Shown here: piece by piece, positions 1 to 7,360 of the stretch | How the letters are laid out: each line of letters opens with the position of its first letter | Numbering within the stretch: position 1 is the stretch's first letter | Assembly: GCA_900539715.1 (NCBI GenBank) | Contig: UQDA01000033.1 | Location: forward strand, 1 to 23,991 | Direction of reading: 5' to 3' | Source of the DNA: an uncultured Lachnospiraceae bacterium | GTDB lineage: Bacteria > Bacillota > Clostridia > Lachnospirales > Lachnospiraceae | Length of the DNA stretch: 23,991 nucleotides | The notes under the pieces: generated by a model | What the model was told of the DNA's origin: nothing | Seen by the model: the letters and a program-made list of their open reading frames with translations, nothing else | Databases searched by the model: none | Position numbers and translations under genes: made by a program

Positions 1-4
1 TAGG

Positions 5-48
5 GCGGGCTTAGAGCCCGCGTCCCGAGCCACCCGTTTTACGGGTGG
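5..48. other. Two adjacent GC-rich perfect hairpins
   Basis: Two perfect inverted repeats stand side by side. The first has a 7-bp stem at 5-11/15-21 with a TAG loop. The second has an 8-bp stem at 30-37/41-48 with a TTT loop. A short spacer separates them. They begin 8 bases beyond the stop codon of the minus-strand oxidoreductase, so they would sit in its 3' untranslated region. Neither stem is followed by a T-tract on either strand, so this is not a standard intrinsic terminator. Paired GC-rich hairpins of this kind occur in REP-type repeats and at subterminal ends of IS200/IS605 elements. That identity is inference only. Confidence 0.6.
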
Positions 49-55
49 GGGCGAC

Positions 56-1330
56 TTATAAATTTACAGGAATGCTTTTCCCGTGTTCCAGGCGGGATTG
101 TTCTGCTAACAGGGCGACAAGGTGGCTTTCGATGGAGTGCTCGATAGAGGAGAGCATTTCGTCATCTTTTTTGCGGGCAAGCAGTTCGATAAACTGTTTT
201 ACCATAATTGCATCGCCGCCGCCATGTCCGGCCATGGAGCCATCGGTAACATTCAGGTCAATTTCCTCTGTGTGACCGAAAAAGTCATGCCAGATCAGGT
301 GTGACAGATCCATATTACCTTCGATACAGCCATGGGTTCCCATGACTTTGATGGTGCGGTAGCACCGTTCAGTGAAGGCAGACATTGTGAAATTGACAGT
401 AACGCCGTCATCCAGCTCGATATTGACGACCTGATGGTCAACTACATCATTGTCGCAGTGATAGACACATTTTCCATAGGGACCTGTGCGCAGCGCCTGT
501 TCAATGGATTCGGGAGTAGGATCAGGGTCCAGGACATTGATCGGCCAATGTACTCTCCCGGCACGGACGCTTGTCCGTTCTCCATCCAGATAATAGCGAA
601 CGGCATCATAAGGGCAATCGGAACGGACAGGGCAGTCAAGGCAGCGCAGGGCAGCGTCTTTGGGAGCATTTTCTTTGCGGAACAGGTAGTTATTTCCGTA
701 GGAGCTGACAAAGCGTGCACGTTTTCCGGTCAGCCAGATTAAAATATCCATGTCGTGGCAGCATTTGGCAAGAATCATGGGGCTGGATTCATCGGAACGA
801 CGCCAGTTTCCGCGTACATAGCTGTGTGCATGATGCCAGTAACCAACCTGTTCCATTGCCTGGATCGTTACGACGTCTCCGATCCTGCCGTCTTCAATCA
901 TTTGTTTGATCGTATTATAAAAAGGCGTGTAGCGCAGGACATGACATACAACCACATGGCGTTTATAGGTGCGTGCCATTTCCAGGACTTTTAAGCAGCC
1001 TTCAATATCAACGGCGACCGGCTTTTCTAAAAGAAGGTGATAGCCGGCTTTTAACGCAGCCTCGGAGTGTGCAACGTGCTGACGGTCCTGCGTGGCGATC
1101 ACTGCGGCATCGGCCAGCTGGGGCCGTGCAAACAGCTCTTCGGCAGTAGTAAAGCAGCATTCTGAAGGAATGTTCCATTCGCGCTGCGCCAGCTCCAGAC
1201 GGTCCGGTCTGGGATCTGCGATAGCAACGATTTCTACTTCGTCCGGATGTTCAATTGCATAATTTCCATAGATATCATGTCCCCGGCCGCCGAGACCCGC
1301 AATTACAAGCTTGATTTTATTAGATTCCAT
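56..1330 (-). CDS. Gfo/Idh/MocA-family oxidoreductase, Cys-motif subtype
   Basis: This is a 424-residue cytoplasmic NAD(P)-dependent dehydrogenase of the Gfo/Idh/MocA family, which usually oxidises or reduces sugars and cyclitols. The N-terminal Rossmann fold shows a GLGGRG nucleotide loop (residues 12-17) and a downstream AIADP strand. The family EKP motif is at 102-104, and a CHDMD motif (His192, Asp193) gives the likely catalytic residues. An insert in the C-terminal domain carries Cys230, Cys233 and Cys239 plus Cys288, a possible structural metal site. No signal peptide is present. The ATG has an AAAGGAG site about 10 nt upstream. It follows the GH20 gene by 22 bases on the same strand, so the two are probably co-transcribed and act on the same sugar. 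The substrate is unknown. A GH109-like redox glycosidase is conceivable but not shown. Confidence 0.88.
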   Translation of the reverse strand: MESNKIKLVIAGLGGRGHDIYGNYAIEHPDEVEIVAIADPRPDRLELAQREWNIPSECCFTTAEELFARPQLADAAVIATQDRQHVAHSEAALKAGYHLLLEKPVAVDIEGCLKVLEMARTYKRHVVVCHVLRYTPFYNTIKQMIEDGRIGDVVTIQAMEQVGYWHHAHSYVRGNWRRSDESSPMILAKCCHDMDILIWLTGKRARFVSSYGNNYLFRKENAPKDAALRCLDCPVRSDCPYDAVRYYLDGERTSVRAGRVHWPINVLDPDPTPESIEQALRTGPYGKCVYHCDNDVVDHQVVNIELDDGVTVNFTMSAFTERCYRTIKVMGTHGCIEGNMDLSHLIWHDFFGHTEEIDLNVTDGSMAGHGGGDAIMVKQFIELLARKKDDEMLSSIEHSIESHLVALLAEQSRLEHGKSIPVNL

Positions 1331-1352
1331 AAATATTGATCTCCTTTCCTTT

Positions 1353-3227
1353 TTACCAGGGTTTTGCAGCGCTTACAATGTCGCGCCAGAAGTAAACGCC
1401 ATGCATCTGAGAGGTGCCCGGATTTCTTAAAAGAGGAAGCCGTTGGATTTCCAGTTCCTCCAGAGAAGAAATCCGGTGATCGCAATATTGTTCTACGCGT
1501 TCTGCGGCAGTATTCAAACGGGAAGAAACGCCGGCAAGACGGACTTCCAACACTTCGAATCCAAAAGGTCTGCATTCAGAAAGCCATAGCTTACGCCATT
1601 GTTCCAGAAGCGCGGTACAATCTTTGGAAGCGGTGCGTGCCTGCAGGGTAAGTGCGCGGAGCGTTTCTATATCTTTAGCGCGATATGCACGCTGCAGATC
1701 GCATCCCAGCTCCGCCTTGTTTTTCAATACCCGGGCGAGAAGAGAATAAAACCGGTAAAGAGTCTGCCATTGATCGTTCCGCTGCGCATAGTTCTCAAAA
1801 CAGTTTTCCAGAGAAGCATATTGGGAAGAAAATCCCATGCCGTCAACGTCCGCGTCATAAATTCCACAGAGAGGGTCCTGATAGAGCAGGAATTTGGCGC
1901 CATTTGGAAGATCGCTGTCTTCAGACAGGTAATCTGTTTTATTAAAGCGGCTGATCATACTGAGCGCATCCGCATCGGCTCCTGTGCAGGCAAAAAGCCG
2001 GGGAGCAATCTGTTCTTTATCAAATATCTGCCTATAATCAAATTCCGCATAGGCCTGAAGTCCGAGAAGCATTGCCTGAGGGCTTGTTTCGCCGCCGTCA
2101 TCGCCCCAGCTTGTAAGCATGACATTCCGGATGCCGTGTTTTACACAGGAAAGAAGGGCAGGATAGGAATTGCGGAAAAAGACATCATAATCAATTGCAG
2201 GCCCCAGCCAGGTCCACATACCTCCTGCAAAGCGAAGAGGGGATTTAAATTTCTGATGCAGCCGGATATACCGGTCATAAAAAGATTGCTCCGGGTGATA
2301 ATAGTCCCAGTAAACCAGTTCCACATCTTCGGGAGCGGAATCGGTCACCCATTCGGGAATTTCAATTTCGTCTTCGTAATAGTTGTGACCCGGGCTGGCA
2401 CAACGGAAATACATATCGCTCCACATCATCGGATGAAACTGATATTTGTGAGCCAGATCACGGACGCGGCTGACGTGACGAAGCATGATGGAAAAACTGT
2501 TTTGAAAGCCATGCTTTTTCAGGTATTCACCCAGACCAAGATTCATTGCTTCATCCATGCCGATATGGATTTTGTGGGTATGATAGCAGCTGCGGCACTG
2601 GCGGAACATCGCTTCGATCAGGTCATAAACGCCGGTTTCGTCTGCCAGAAGGACATCCGGTGTGTCCCTGAAAGGTGCGCTGCTTTCCCAGTGCAGAAAG
2701 CGTTCCAGATGCCCGAGGGTCTGGATGCAGGGAATCAGTTCAATGCCAAGAAGCGCGGCTTTTTGATCCAGAGAACGGATGTCTTCTGCAGTATATCTTC
2801 CGCGCATATAGCCGAAAAATGGATAATCAGGCAGTTCATATGTTTCTTCGGTATAAAGATAGGCCTCATTATAGCCCATGAGTGCCATGCGGCAGAGCAT
2901 ACGCTCCATGGCGTCCGGTGTCATGACCGCGTTGCGCGACAGATCAAAGCTGGCGCCGAGAGCGGTGAAAACAGGATCTTCACGAATACAGAACGGCTCT
3001 GTTTTTTTTGTCAGATGTTCTTTCAGCAAACCGAGTCCTCGGAAAAACTGTACGGTATTGCTGCCGCCAAGCGATGCGCAGGAACCATCCCAGCATACTT
3101 CAAGATGATCCAGCGGCTGCCAGGATACGGGAATTCCGTCAGCGACGGGTTTGATGTCGGAAACGGATGAAAGAAGCAGGACGCCCGGCTCAAAGGTCAG
3201 AGCGCTGTTGGTTAATGTGATTTTCAT
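1353..3227 (-). CDS. GH20 beta-N-acetylhexosaminidase-like enzyme, cytoplasmic
   Basis: A 624-residue glycoside hydrolase family 20 protein. GH20 enzymes remove terminal beta-GlcNAc or beta-GalNAc by substrate-assisted catalysis. An N-terminal GH20b-like domain (about 1-80) precedes a TIM barrel. The barrel carries HIGMDEA with the Asp225-Glu226 catalytic pair, a MWTWLG segment near 337-342 and LTSWGDDGGE near 371-380. There is no signal peptide, so it should act on imported oligosaccharides, as described for streptococcal GH20C-type enzymes of similar length. I chose the ATG at 3227 because GGAAG lies 9 nt upstream and the product begins MKITLTN. An in-frame ATG at 3275 lacks such a site. 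It is the first gene of a two-gene unit with the downstream oxidoreductase. Specificity within GH20 cannot be told by eye. Confidence 0.87.
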   Translation of the reverse strand: MKITLTNSALTFEPGVLLLSSVSDIKPVADGIPVSWQPLDHLEVCWDGSCASLGGSNTVQFFRGLGLLKEHLTKKTEPFCIREDPVFTALGASFDLSRNAVMTPDAMERMLCRMALMGYNEAYLYTEETYELPDYPFFGYMRGRYTAEDIRSLDQKAALLGIELIPCIQTLGHLERFLHWESSAPFRDTPDVLLADETGVYDLIEAMFRQCRSCYHTHKIHIGMDEAMNLGLGEYLKKHGFQNSFSIMLRHVSRVRDLAHKYQFHPMMWSDMYFRCASPGHNYYEDEIEIPEWVTDSAPEDVELVYWDYYHPEQSFYDRYIRLHQKFKSPLRFAGGMWTWLGPAIDYDVFFRNSYPALLSCVKHGIRNVMLTSWGDDGGETSPQAMLLGLQAYAEFDYRQIFDKEQIAPRLFACTGADADALSMISRFNKTDYLSEDSDLPNGAKFLLYQDPLCGIYDADVDGMGFSSQYASLENCFENYAQRNDQWQTLYRFYSLLARVLKNKAELGCDLQRAYRAKDIETLRALTLQARTASKDCTALLEQWRKLWLSECRPFGFEVLEVRLAGVSSRLNTAAERVEQYCDHRISSLEELEIQRLPLLRNPGTSQMHGVYFWRDIVSAAKPW

Positions 3228-3380
3228 GGGAAAAGTCTTCCTTTCCTGAAACAAAATATCCGGGGAAATGTACAAATAACAGGTATTTTCCCTTCCTTCT
3301 TATCATATCGTAAACGGAGCAGAAAAACAGGCTTTTTTTTTGTCAATTACGGCGGTTTTTCCTCACTTTCGGGTTTTTGT

Positions 3381-3409
3381 TTGACGAAGGAGAATAGGTG
3401 TTATATGAT
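3381..3409 (+). promoter_or_regulatory. Sigma-A promoter of the plus-strand oxidoreductase
   Basis: TTGACG at 3381-3386 and TATGAT at 3404-3409 are separated by 17 bases. Each box matches the consensus at five of six positions. The start site would fall near 3416, giving a leader of roughly 30 bases before the chosen ATG. The promoter sits in the divergent gap between the GH20 and oxidoreductase genes. Confidence 0.65.
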
Positions 3410-3447
3410 GGGGATACAGGATGATTCTGTCAGAAAAGAGGGTACTT

Positions 3448-4602
3448 ATGATGAAAAAGATAGGTTTTATCGGTTATGGACTGCGAAGCAGGACAATGAT
3501 GAAGGCATTTTCTGGGATTGGTGCGGAAATGGAGGTCGCAGCGATAGCGGATCCCTGCTGCCGAAAACTGCAAAAGACGCTTGAGGATGACCCGTATTTT
3601 CAAGGGACGCGTTATTATGAAACGGCAGAGGAAATGCTGGAATCAGAAAAGCTGGACGGCGTTATGATCGGAACACGCTGCAACCTGCATACGCAATATG
3701 CGAAAATGGTCTTTGAAAAGGGGTTGCCGTTATTTTTGGAAAAACCGGTATGTATAGACAGAACGCAATATGATGAGCTGGTGTGTGCGTCGGAAGGACG
3801 GCGCAGCAATGTGGTGGTTTCTTTTCCGCTGCGTTTTACATGCATTGTGCAGGAAATGAAAAGGCTTGTGGATGCGGGCGAACTGGGGGATGTGGTAACG
3901 GTTCAGGCAATCAACAATGTTCCTTATGGAAATGTGTATTATCATAGCTGGTATCGGGACAGTGCGATCACAGGAGGGCTCTTTTTGCAGAAGTCGACCC
4001 ATGATATCGACTATATTACCTATATTCTTGGAAAACGTCCGGTCAGTGTGTCGGCTAAAACGGCAAAGATGCATTTTAAAGGAGAAAAACCGGCAGGATT
4101 AAGGTGTGTAGAATGTCCGGAATATCATACCTGTCCGGAAAGCAGTTTTGTAGCAGAGCATTATCTGAAAGAAGAGCTCAGCGGGGAATATTGCTGCTTT
4201 GCAGAAGATACCGGAAATGAGGACGTGGGAGCGGCTTTATTTTCCTGTGAAGATGGTACGATCATTTCTTATCATCAGGTATTTCTTGTGAAAAATGAAG
4301 CCGGCAGACGGGGCGCTCGTTTTATCGGGACAAAAGCCAGCGCAGAGTTTGATTTTTATACAGGGCAGCTGCGCGTGGATTATTACAACGGAAAGCATAC
4401 TGCGGTTCATCAGTTCCGTTATCCGGAGGGACTTGTGCATTTTGGAGGAGATGAGGAACTGGCAAAGGAATTTATGGCAGTGCTTGGAGGAAAGAAAAGC
4501 GCGTCAGATCTGGAACAGGGACTTGCCAGCGCAGCGGCATGTCTGGCTGCAAAGCGTGCTGCCGGAGAGGGTCGGAATGTAGAGATTACATATGGTTTTT
4601 GA
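3448..4602 (+). CDS. Second Gfo/Idh/MocA-family oxidoreductase, Cys-motif subtype
   Basis: A 384-residue NAD(P)-binding oxidoreductase, divergently transcribed from the GH20 gene. It starts with a Rossmann strand and loop (IGFIGYGLRSR), has EKP at 98-100 and STHDID with His185/Asp186 as the likely catalytic pair. Like the protein encoded at 56-1330 it has a C-x2-C-x5-C insert (Cys220, Cys223, Cys229) followed by Cys249/Cys250, so the two are related paralogues of one subfamily. The start is ATG 3448 or the adjacent ATG 3451; AGAGGG ends at 3442. An earlier in-frame ATG at 3421 lies only about 5 bases past the predicted transcription start. A strong terminator follows at once, so this is a single-gene unit. 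Substrate is unknown; a sugar linked to the neighbouring hexosaminidase is an inference. Confidence 0.87.
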   Translation: MMKKIGFIGYGLRSRTMMKAFSGIGAEMEVAAIADPCCRKLQKTLEDDPYFQGTRYYETAEEMLESEKLDGVMIGTRCNLHTQYAKMVFEKGLPLFLEKPVCIDRTQYDELVCASEGRRSNVVVSFPLRFTCIVQEMKRLVDAGELGDVVTVQAINNVPYGNVYYHSWYRDSAITGGLFLQKSTHDIDYITYILGKRPVSVSAKTAKMHFKGEKPAGLRCVECPEYHTCPESSFVAEHYLKEELSGEYCCFAEDTGNEDVGAALFSCEDGTIISYHQVFLVKNEAGRRGARFIGTKASAEFDFYTGQLRVDYYNGKHTAVHQFRYPEGLVHFGGDEELAKEFMAVLGGKKSASDLEQGLASAAACLAAKRAAGEGRNVEITYGF

Positions 4603-4603
4603 A

Positions 4604-4643
4604 GAGAGGGTCATTCCGGAAATATACCGGAATGACTCTTTTT
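4604..4643 (+). terminator. Intrinsic terminator after the plus-strand oxidoreductase
   Basis: A perfect 10-bp stem, GTCATTCCGG at 4610-4619 and its complement at 4627-4636, encloses a 7-base loop. It is flanked by a pairable AGAG/TCTT extension and followed by a T-run at 4639-4643. It begins directly after the stop codon. Confidence 0.88.
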
Positions 4644-4644
4644 C

Positions 4645-4675
4645 GTCCGACAGGAAAGAAATTTTTCTGTCGGAC
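4645..4675. other. Perfect 9-bp inverted repeat overlapping the terminator tail
   Basis: GTCCGACAG at 4645-4653 and CTGTCGGAC at 4667-4675 form a perfect stem with a 13-base loop. The T-run of the preceding terminator lies just 5' of it and an A-run (4676-4681) lies just 3', so the stem can be lengthened by A-T pairs. No T-tract follows on either strand, so it is not a second standard terminator. Confidence 0.6.
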
Positions 4676-4689
4676 AAAAAAGATACGAT

Positions 4690-4746
4690 TATGCGCATTT
4701 GCGCGAAAGGCTGGTATTGCCTGACGGCAAACGCGTCTGGCGCATA
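4690..4746. other. Three-tier imperfect stem-loop in the intergenic region
   Basis: Nested complementary blocks are visible: TATGCGC (4690-4696) with GCGCATA (4740-4746), CGCG (4702-4705) with CGCG (4732-4735), and TTGCC (4717-4721) with GGCAA (4726-4730) around a TGAC tetraloop. The arms are almost symmetric in spacing, which supports one extended cruciform-like structure. It lies upstream of the predicted promoter for the MMPL operon, so it is unlikely to be in that operon's leader RNA. The rest of the 259-base gap holds no convincing ORF. Confidence 0.5.
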
Positions 4747-4794
4747 CCTGCGTCAAAGAGCATGCTTTTCGGGACAAAGTTGGAATTTTGGGTA

Positions 4795-4823
4795 TTGTAG
4801 TTGAAATGAGCGGCTTCTATAAT
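4795..4823 (+). promoter_or_regulatory. Likely promoter of the MMPL-GLUG operon
   Basis: A perfect TATAAT is present at 4818-4823. TTGTAG at 4795-4800 is a weak -35 box at exactly 17 bases. Transcription would start near 4830, about 32 bases before the MMPL start codon. The weak -35 suggests low basal activity or need for an activator (inference). Confidence 0.5.
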
Positions 4824-4861
4824 TATATTCCAGAAAAATTTTCAGTAAAGGAGTGTATCCG

Positions 4862-7360
4862 ATGGAAGAGAAGAAAGAAAAAGGAAATTTCTGGCTTACT
4901 CTGGCAAATTTTATTGTCAATAAGCGGAAAGCTTTTCTGGTTTTGTTTGCGATCGCCTGTGTCTACTGCGCATTTTGTATGAACAAAACAACAGTAAATC
5001 AGGATATAACAAAGTACCTTCCGGCAGACAGTGAGACGCGGATCGGTCTTACTCTGATGGATGAGCAGTTTGTCACCTATGGAAGTGCCCGGATCATGGT
5101 GTCAAATATTACATGGTCGGATGCAGATGCTCTGGTGACCAATCTGGAGCAGGTAAAAGGTGTTAAAGAGGTAGCCTTTGATAATTCAGAAGATCATTAC
5201 AGAGGGACTAATGCGCTCTTTGAAGTGACATTTGACGGAACGGAAGATGATGAGATCAGTAAAAATGCCAAAAAAGAAGTTACGGAGCTTTTGGCGGGTT
5301 ATGATACATATGTTTCCTCTCCGGTAGGATCGGAGCAGGAGCAGATGGATGCGCTCAGTAAGGATATGAATCTGATTCTGGTACTGGCAGTCATCATCAT
5401 TGTGGGAGTATTGCTCTTATCAACAAAAGCATATATGGAGATTCCGGTGCTCCTGATCACATTCGGGGTGGCGGCTCTTTTAAACAAGGGAACCAATTTC
5501 TGGCTGGGTACAATTTCCAGCGTCACAGATTCTATTGCCGTTGTACTTCAGCTGGCGCTGGCGATTGATTATGCCATTATTTTTTGTGACCGTTTTATGG
5601 AAGAGCATGAAACAATGGACGCAGAGTCGGCAGTAAAGGTTGCGCTGTCAAAGGCAATACCGGAAATCAGTGCTTCTTCACTGACAACGATTTCCGGAAT
5701 GGTGGCTATGATGTTCATGCATTTCCGGTTGGGATATGACATGGGTATCGTGCTTGTCAAGGCAATCATTTTCAGCCTGATTTCGGTATTTTTCCTGATG
5801 CCGGCAATTTTAATGATTTTTGCTAAAGGAATTGATGGCAGTCATCATAAAAGCTTTGTTCCCAATATTTCCTTTGCGGGAAAGTGGGCAAATCTGACCA
5901 GATTTATCATTCCTCCGGTGTTTGTTGTAATTGTATGTCTGGCGGCCTGGACTTCAAATCATTGCACTTATCTGTATGATGTTAATTCTGTTCCAAGCGC
6001 GCATGAAAATGAAAGCCGTCTGGCAAAACGCAGGATCGAAGAAGAGTTTGGCGTTTCCAATCAAATGGCAGTTCTTGTGCCAAAGGGAGATTATGAATCG
6101 GAGAAGAAGGTTTTAAAAGAGCTGGATCAGCTGGATTATGTCAATACGGTACTGGGGCTTGCCAATGTGGAGATTGACGAGGATCATGTGCTGACGGATA
6201 AACTGGCGCCCAGGGCATTTTCCGAACTGACAGATCTGGATGTTGAAATTGTGCGGCTGCTGTATATGGCATATGCGTATGACCAGGGACAGAATGGACC
6301 GATTTTTACCGGGATTGATGAATACAGCGTGCCGTTGATCGATATGTTCCTGTTTCTGCATGAACAGTATGAGGAAGGATATGTTACGCTGGATGCGGAG
6401 ATGGATAAAAATCTGAACGATCTTTATGATACGCTTCATGATGCGCAGCTTCAGCTGCAGGGAGAAGATTACTCCCGTCTGGTATTGACGATCAATCTGC
6501 CTACAGAAGGAGAAAAAACATATGCTGCCATGGATGAAATCCGCAGTATATGTGCGGCTTACTATGGTGATGAAGTTATTCTTGTAGGGGATTCTACAAG
6601 CAATCATGATCAGATGACATCCTTTGCAACAGACAATATTATTATCAGTGTACTTTCAGCACTGTTTGTCATGATCATCCTGTTGTTTACGTTCCAGTCG
6701 GCGGGGCTTCCGGTACTTCTTGTTTTAACGATTCAGGGCAGTATCTGGATTAACTTTTCGGTGCCTGCCATTACAGGAAGCGGAATCTTCTTTATTGCTT
6801 ATCTGATCGTTTCTGCGATTCAGATGGGTGCTACAATAGACTATGCAATCGTAATCTCAAGCCGGTATATGGCGTTGAAAAAACAGATGCCGATCAAAGA
6901 GGCGATCATTGAAACAATCAATCAGGCATTTCCGACAATCTTTACATCCGGAACAATTCTGACAGGAGCAGGATTTTTGATCGGACAGATCGCGTCGGAT
7001 GCGACTGTAGCATCTATTGGTACAGCTCTTGGACGAGGAACGCTGATCTCTATCGGTCTTGTTTTATTCGTATTGCCTCAGATATTGCTTCTGGGAGATC
7101 TGATCATTGAAAAAACAGCGCTGACGATCAATCTGCCGCAGGCAACACGCAGAGATGTGTCAGGGAAAATGACGGTCAACGGTCATGTGAAAGGTTATGT
7201 ACAGGGTGAGATCGATGCGGATATCAAGGGAAGTTTTAATGGTTCCATGCAGGCATCTTTTGATACAAAGCTGCTGGGCACAAAACAGACGGAGCTGACC
7301 GTTGATGCGGATAAAGAAGCAGATGCAGGACAGGAGGGAAACGGGAATGAAGAAAAATAA
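4862..7360 (+). CDS. MMPL/RND-family membrane transporter with repetitive tail
   Basis: An 832-residue polytopic transporter of the MMPL branch of the RND superfamily, which exports lipids, glycolipids or other hydrophobic envelope molecules using the proton gradient. It shows the typical duplicated plan: TM1 (about 22-40), an extracytoplasmic domain, TM2-6 (about 170-320), TM7 (about 347-363), a second large domain (365-590), then TM8-12 (about 592-750). Asp235-Tyr236 and Asp660-Tyr661 occupy equivalent helices and match the proton-relay Asp-Tyr pairs known from MmpL3. Residues 772-799 form a run of seven tetrapeptides with Gly or Ala at the third position. The tail ends acidic. The start is ATG 4862 because AAAGGAG lies 8 nt upstream; an in-frame GTG at 4853 overlaps that site. 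It overlaps the next gene by 14 bases. The cargo is unknown. Confidence 0.9.
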   Translation: MEEKKEKGNFWLTLANFIVNKRKAFLVLFAIACVYCAFCMNKTTVNQDITKYLPADSETRIGLTLMDEQFVTYGSARIMVSNITWSDADALVTNLEQVKGVKEVAFDNSEDHYRGTNALFEVTFDGTEDDEISKNAKKEVTELLAGYDTYVSSPVGSEQEQMDALSKDMNLILVLAVIIIVGVLLLSTKAYMEIPVLLITFGVAALLNKGTNFWLGTISSVTDSIAVVLQLALAIDYAIIFCDRFMEEHETMDAESAVKVALSKAIPEISASSLTTISGMVAMMFMHFRLGYDMGIVLVKAIIFSLISVFFLMPAILMIFAKGIDGSHHKSFVPNISFAGKWANLTRFIIPPVFVVIVCLAAWTSNHCTYLYDVNSVPSAHENESRLAKRRIEEEFGVSNQMAVLVPKGDYESEKKVLKELDQLDYVNTVLGLANVEIDEDHVLTDKLAPRAFSELTDLDVEIVRLLYMAYAYDQGQNGPIFTGIDEYSVPLIDMFLFLHEQYEEGYVTLDAEMDKNLNDLYDTLHDAQLQLQGEDYSRLVLTINLPTEGEKTYAAMDEIRSICAAYYGDEVILVGDSTSNHDQMTSFATDNIIISVLSALFVMIILLFTFQSAGLPVLLVLTIQGSIWINFSVPAITGSGIFFIAYLIVSAIQMGATIDYAIVISSRYMALKKQMPIKEAIIETINQAFPTIFTSGTILTGAGFLIGQIASDATVASIGTALGRGTLISIGLVLFVLPQILLLGDLIIEKTALTINLPQATRRDVSGKMTVNGHVKGYVQGEIDADIKGSFNGSMQASFDTKLLGTKQTELTVDADKEADAGQEGNGNEEK
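7175..7258 (+). repeat. Seven tetrapeptide repeats in the MMPL tail
   Basis: Codons for residues 772-799 encode VNGH, VKGY, VQGE, IDAD, IKGS, FNGS and MQAS in succession. Each unit has a hydrophobic residue at position 1 and Gly or Ala at position 3. The regularity is that of a short beta-solenoid, similar in style to bactofilin cores. It lies after the last membrane helix, so on the cytoplasmic side. Confidence 0.7.

Noticed and set aside
1599..3170. Long plus-strand open frame (523 codons) opposite the GH20 gene
   Set aside because: The GH20 strand has a clear catalytic motif, ribosome site and operon context; the opposite product shows no domain, so it is a shadow of codon bias.
3302..3330. 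Possible minus-strand promoter for the GH20 operon (TATGAT on the minus strand at 3302-3307)
   Set aside because: The -10 is acceptable but no reasonable -35 lies 16-18 bases away; a good TTGACA (3341-3346) is too far. A promoter is expected here but I cannot place it.
4592..4804. Small plus-strand ORF across the terminator and palindromes
   Set aside because: It starts inside the oxidoreductase gene, crosses a strong terminator and has no ribosome site.
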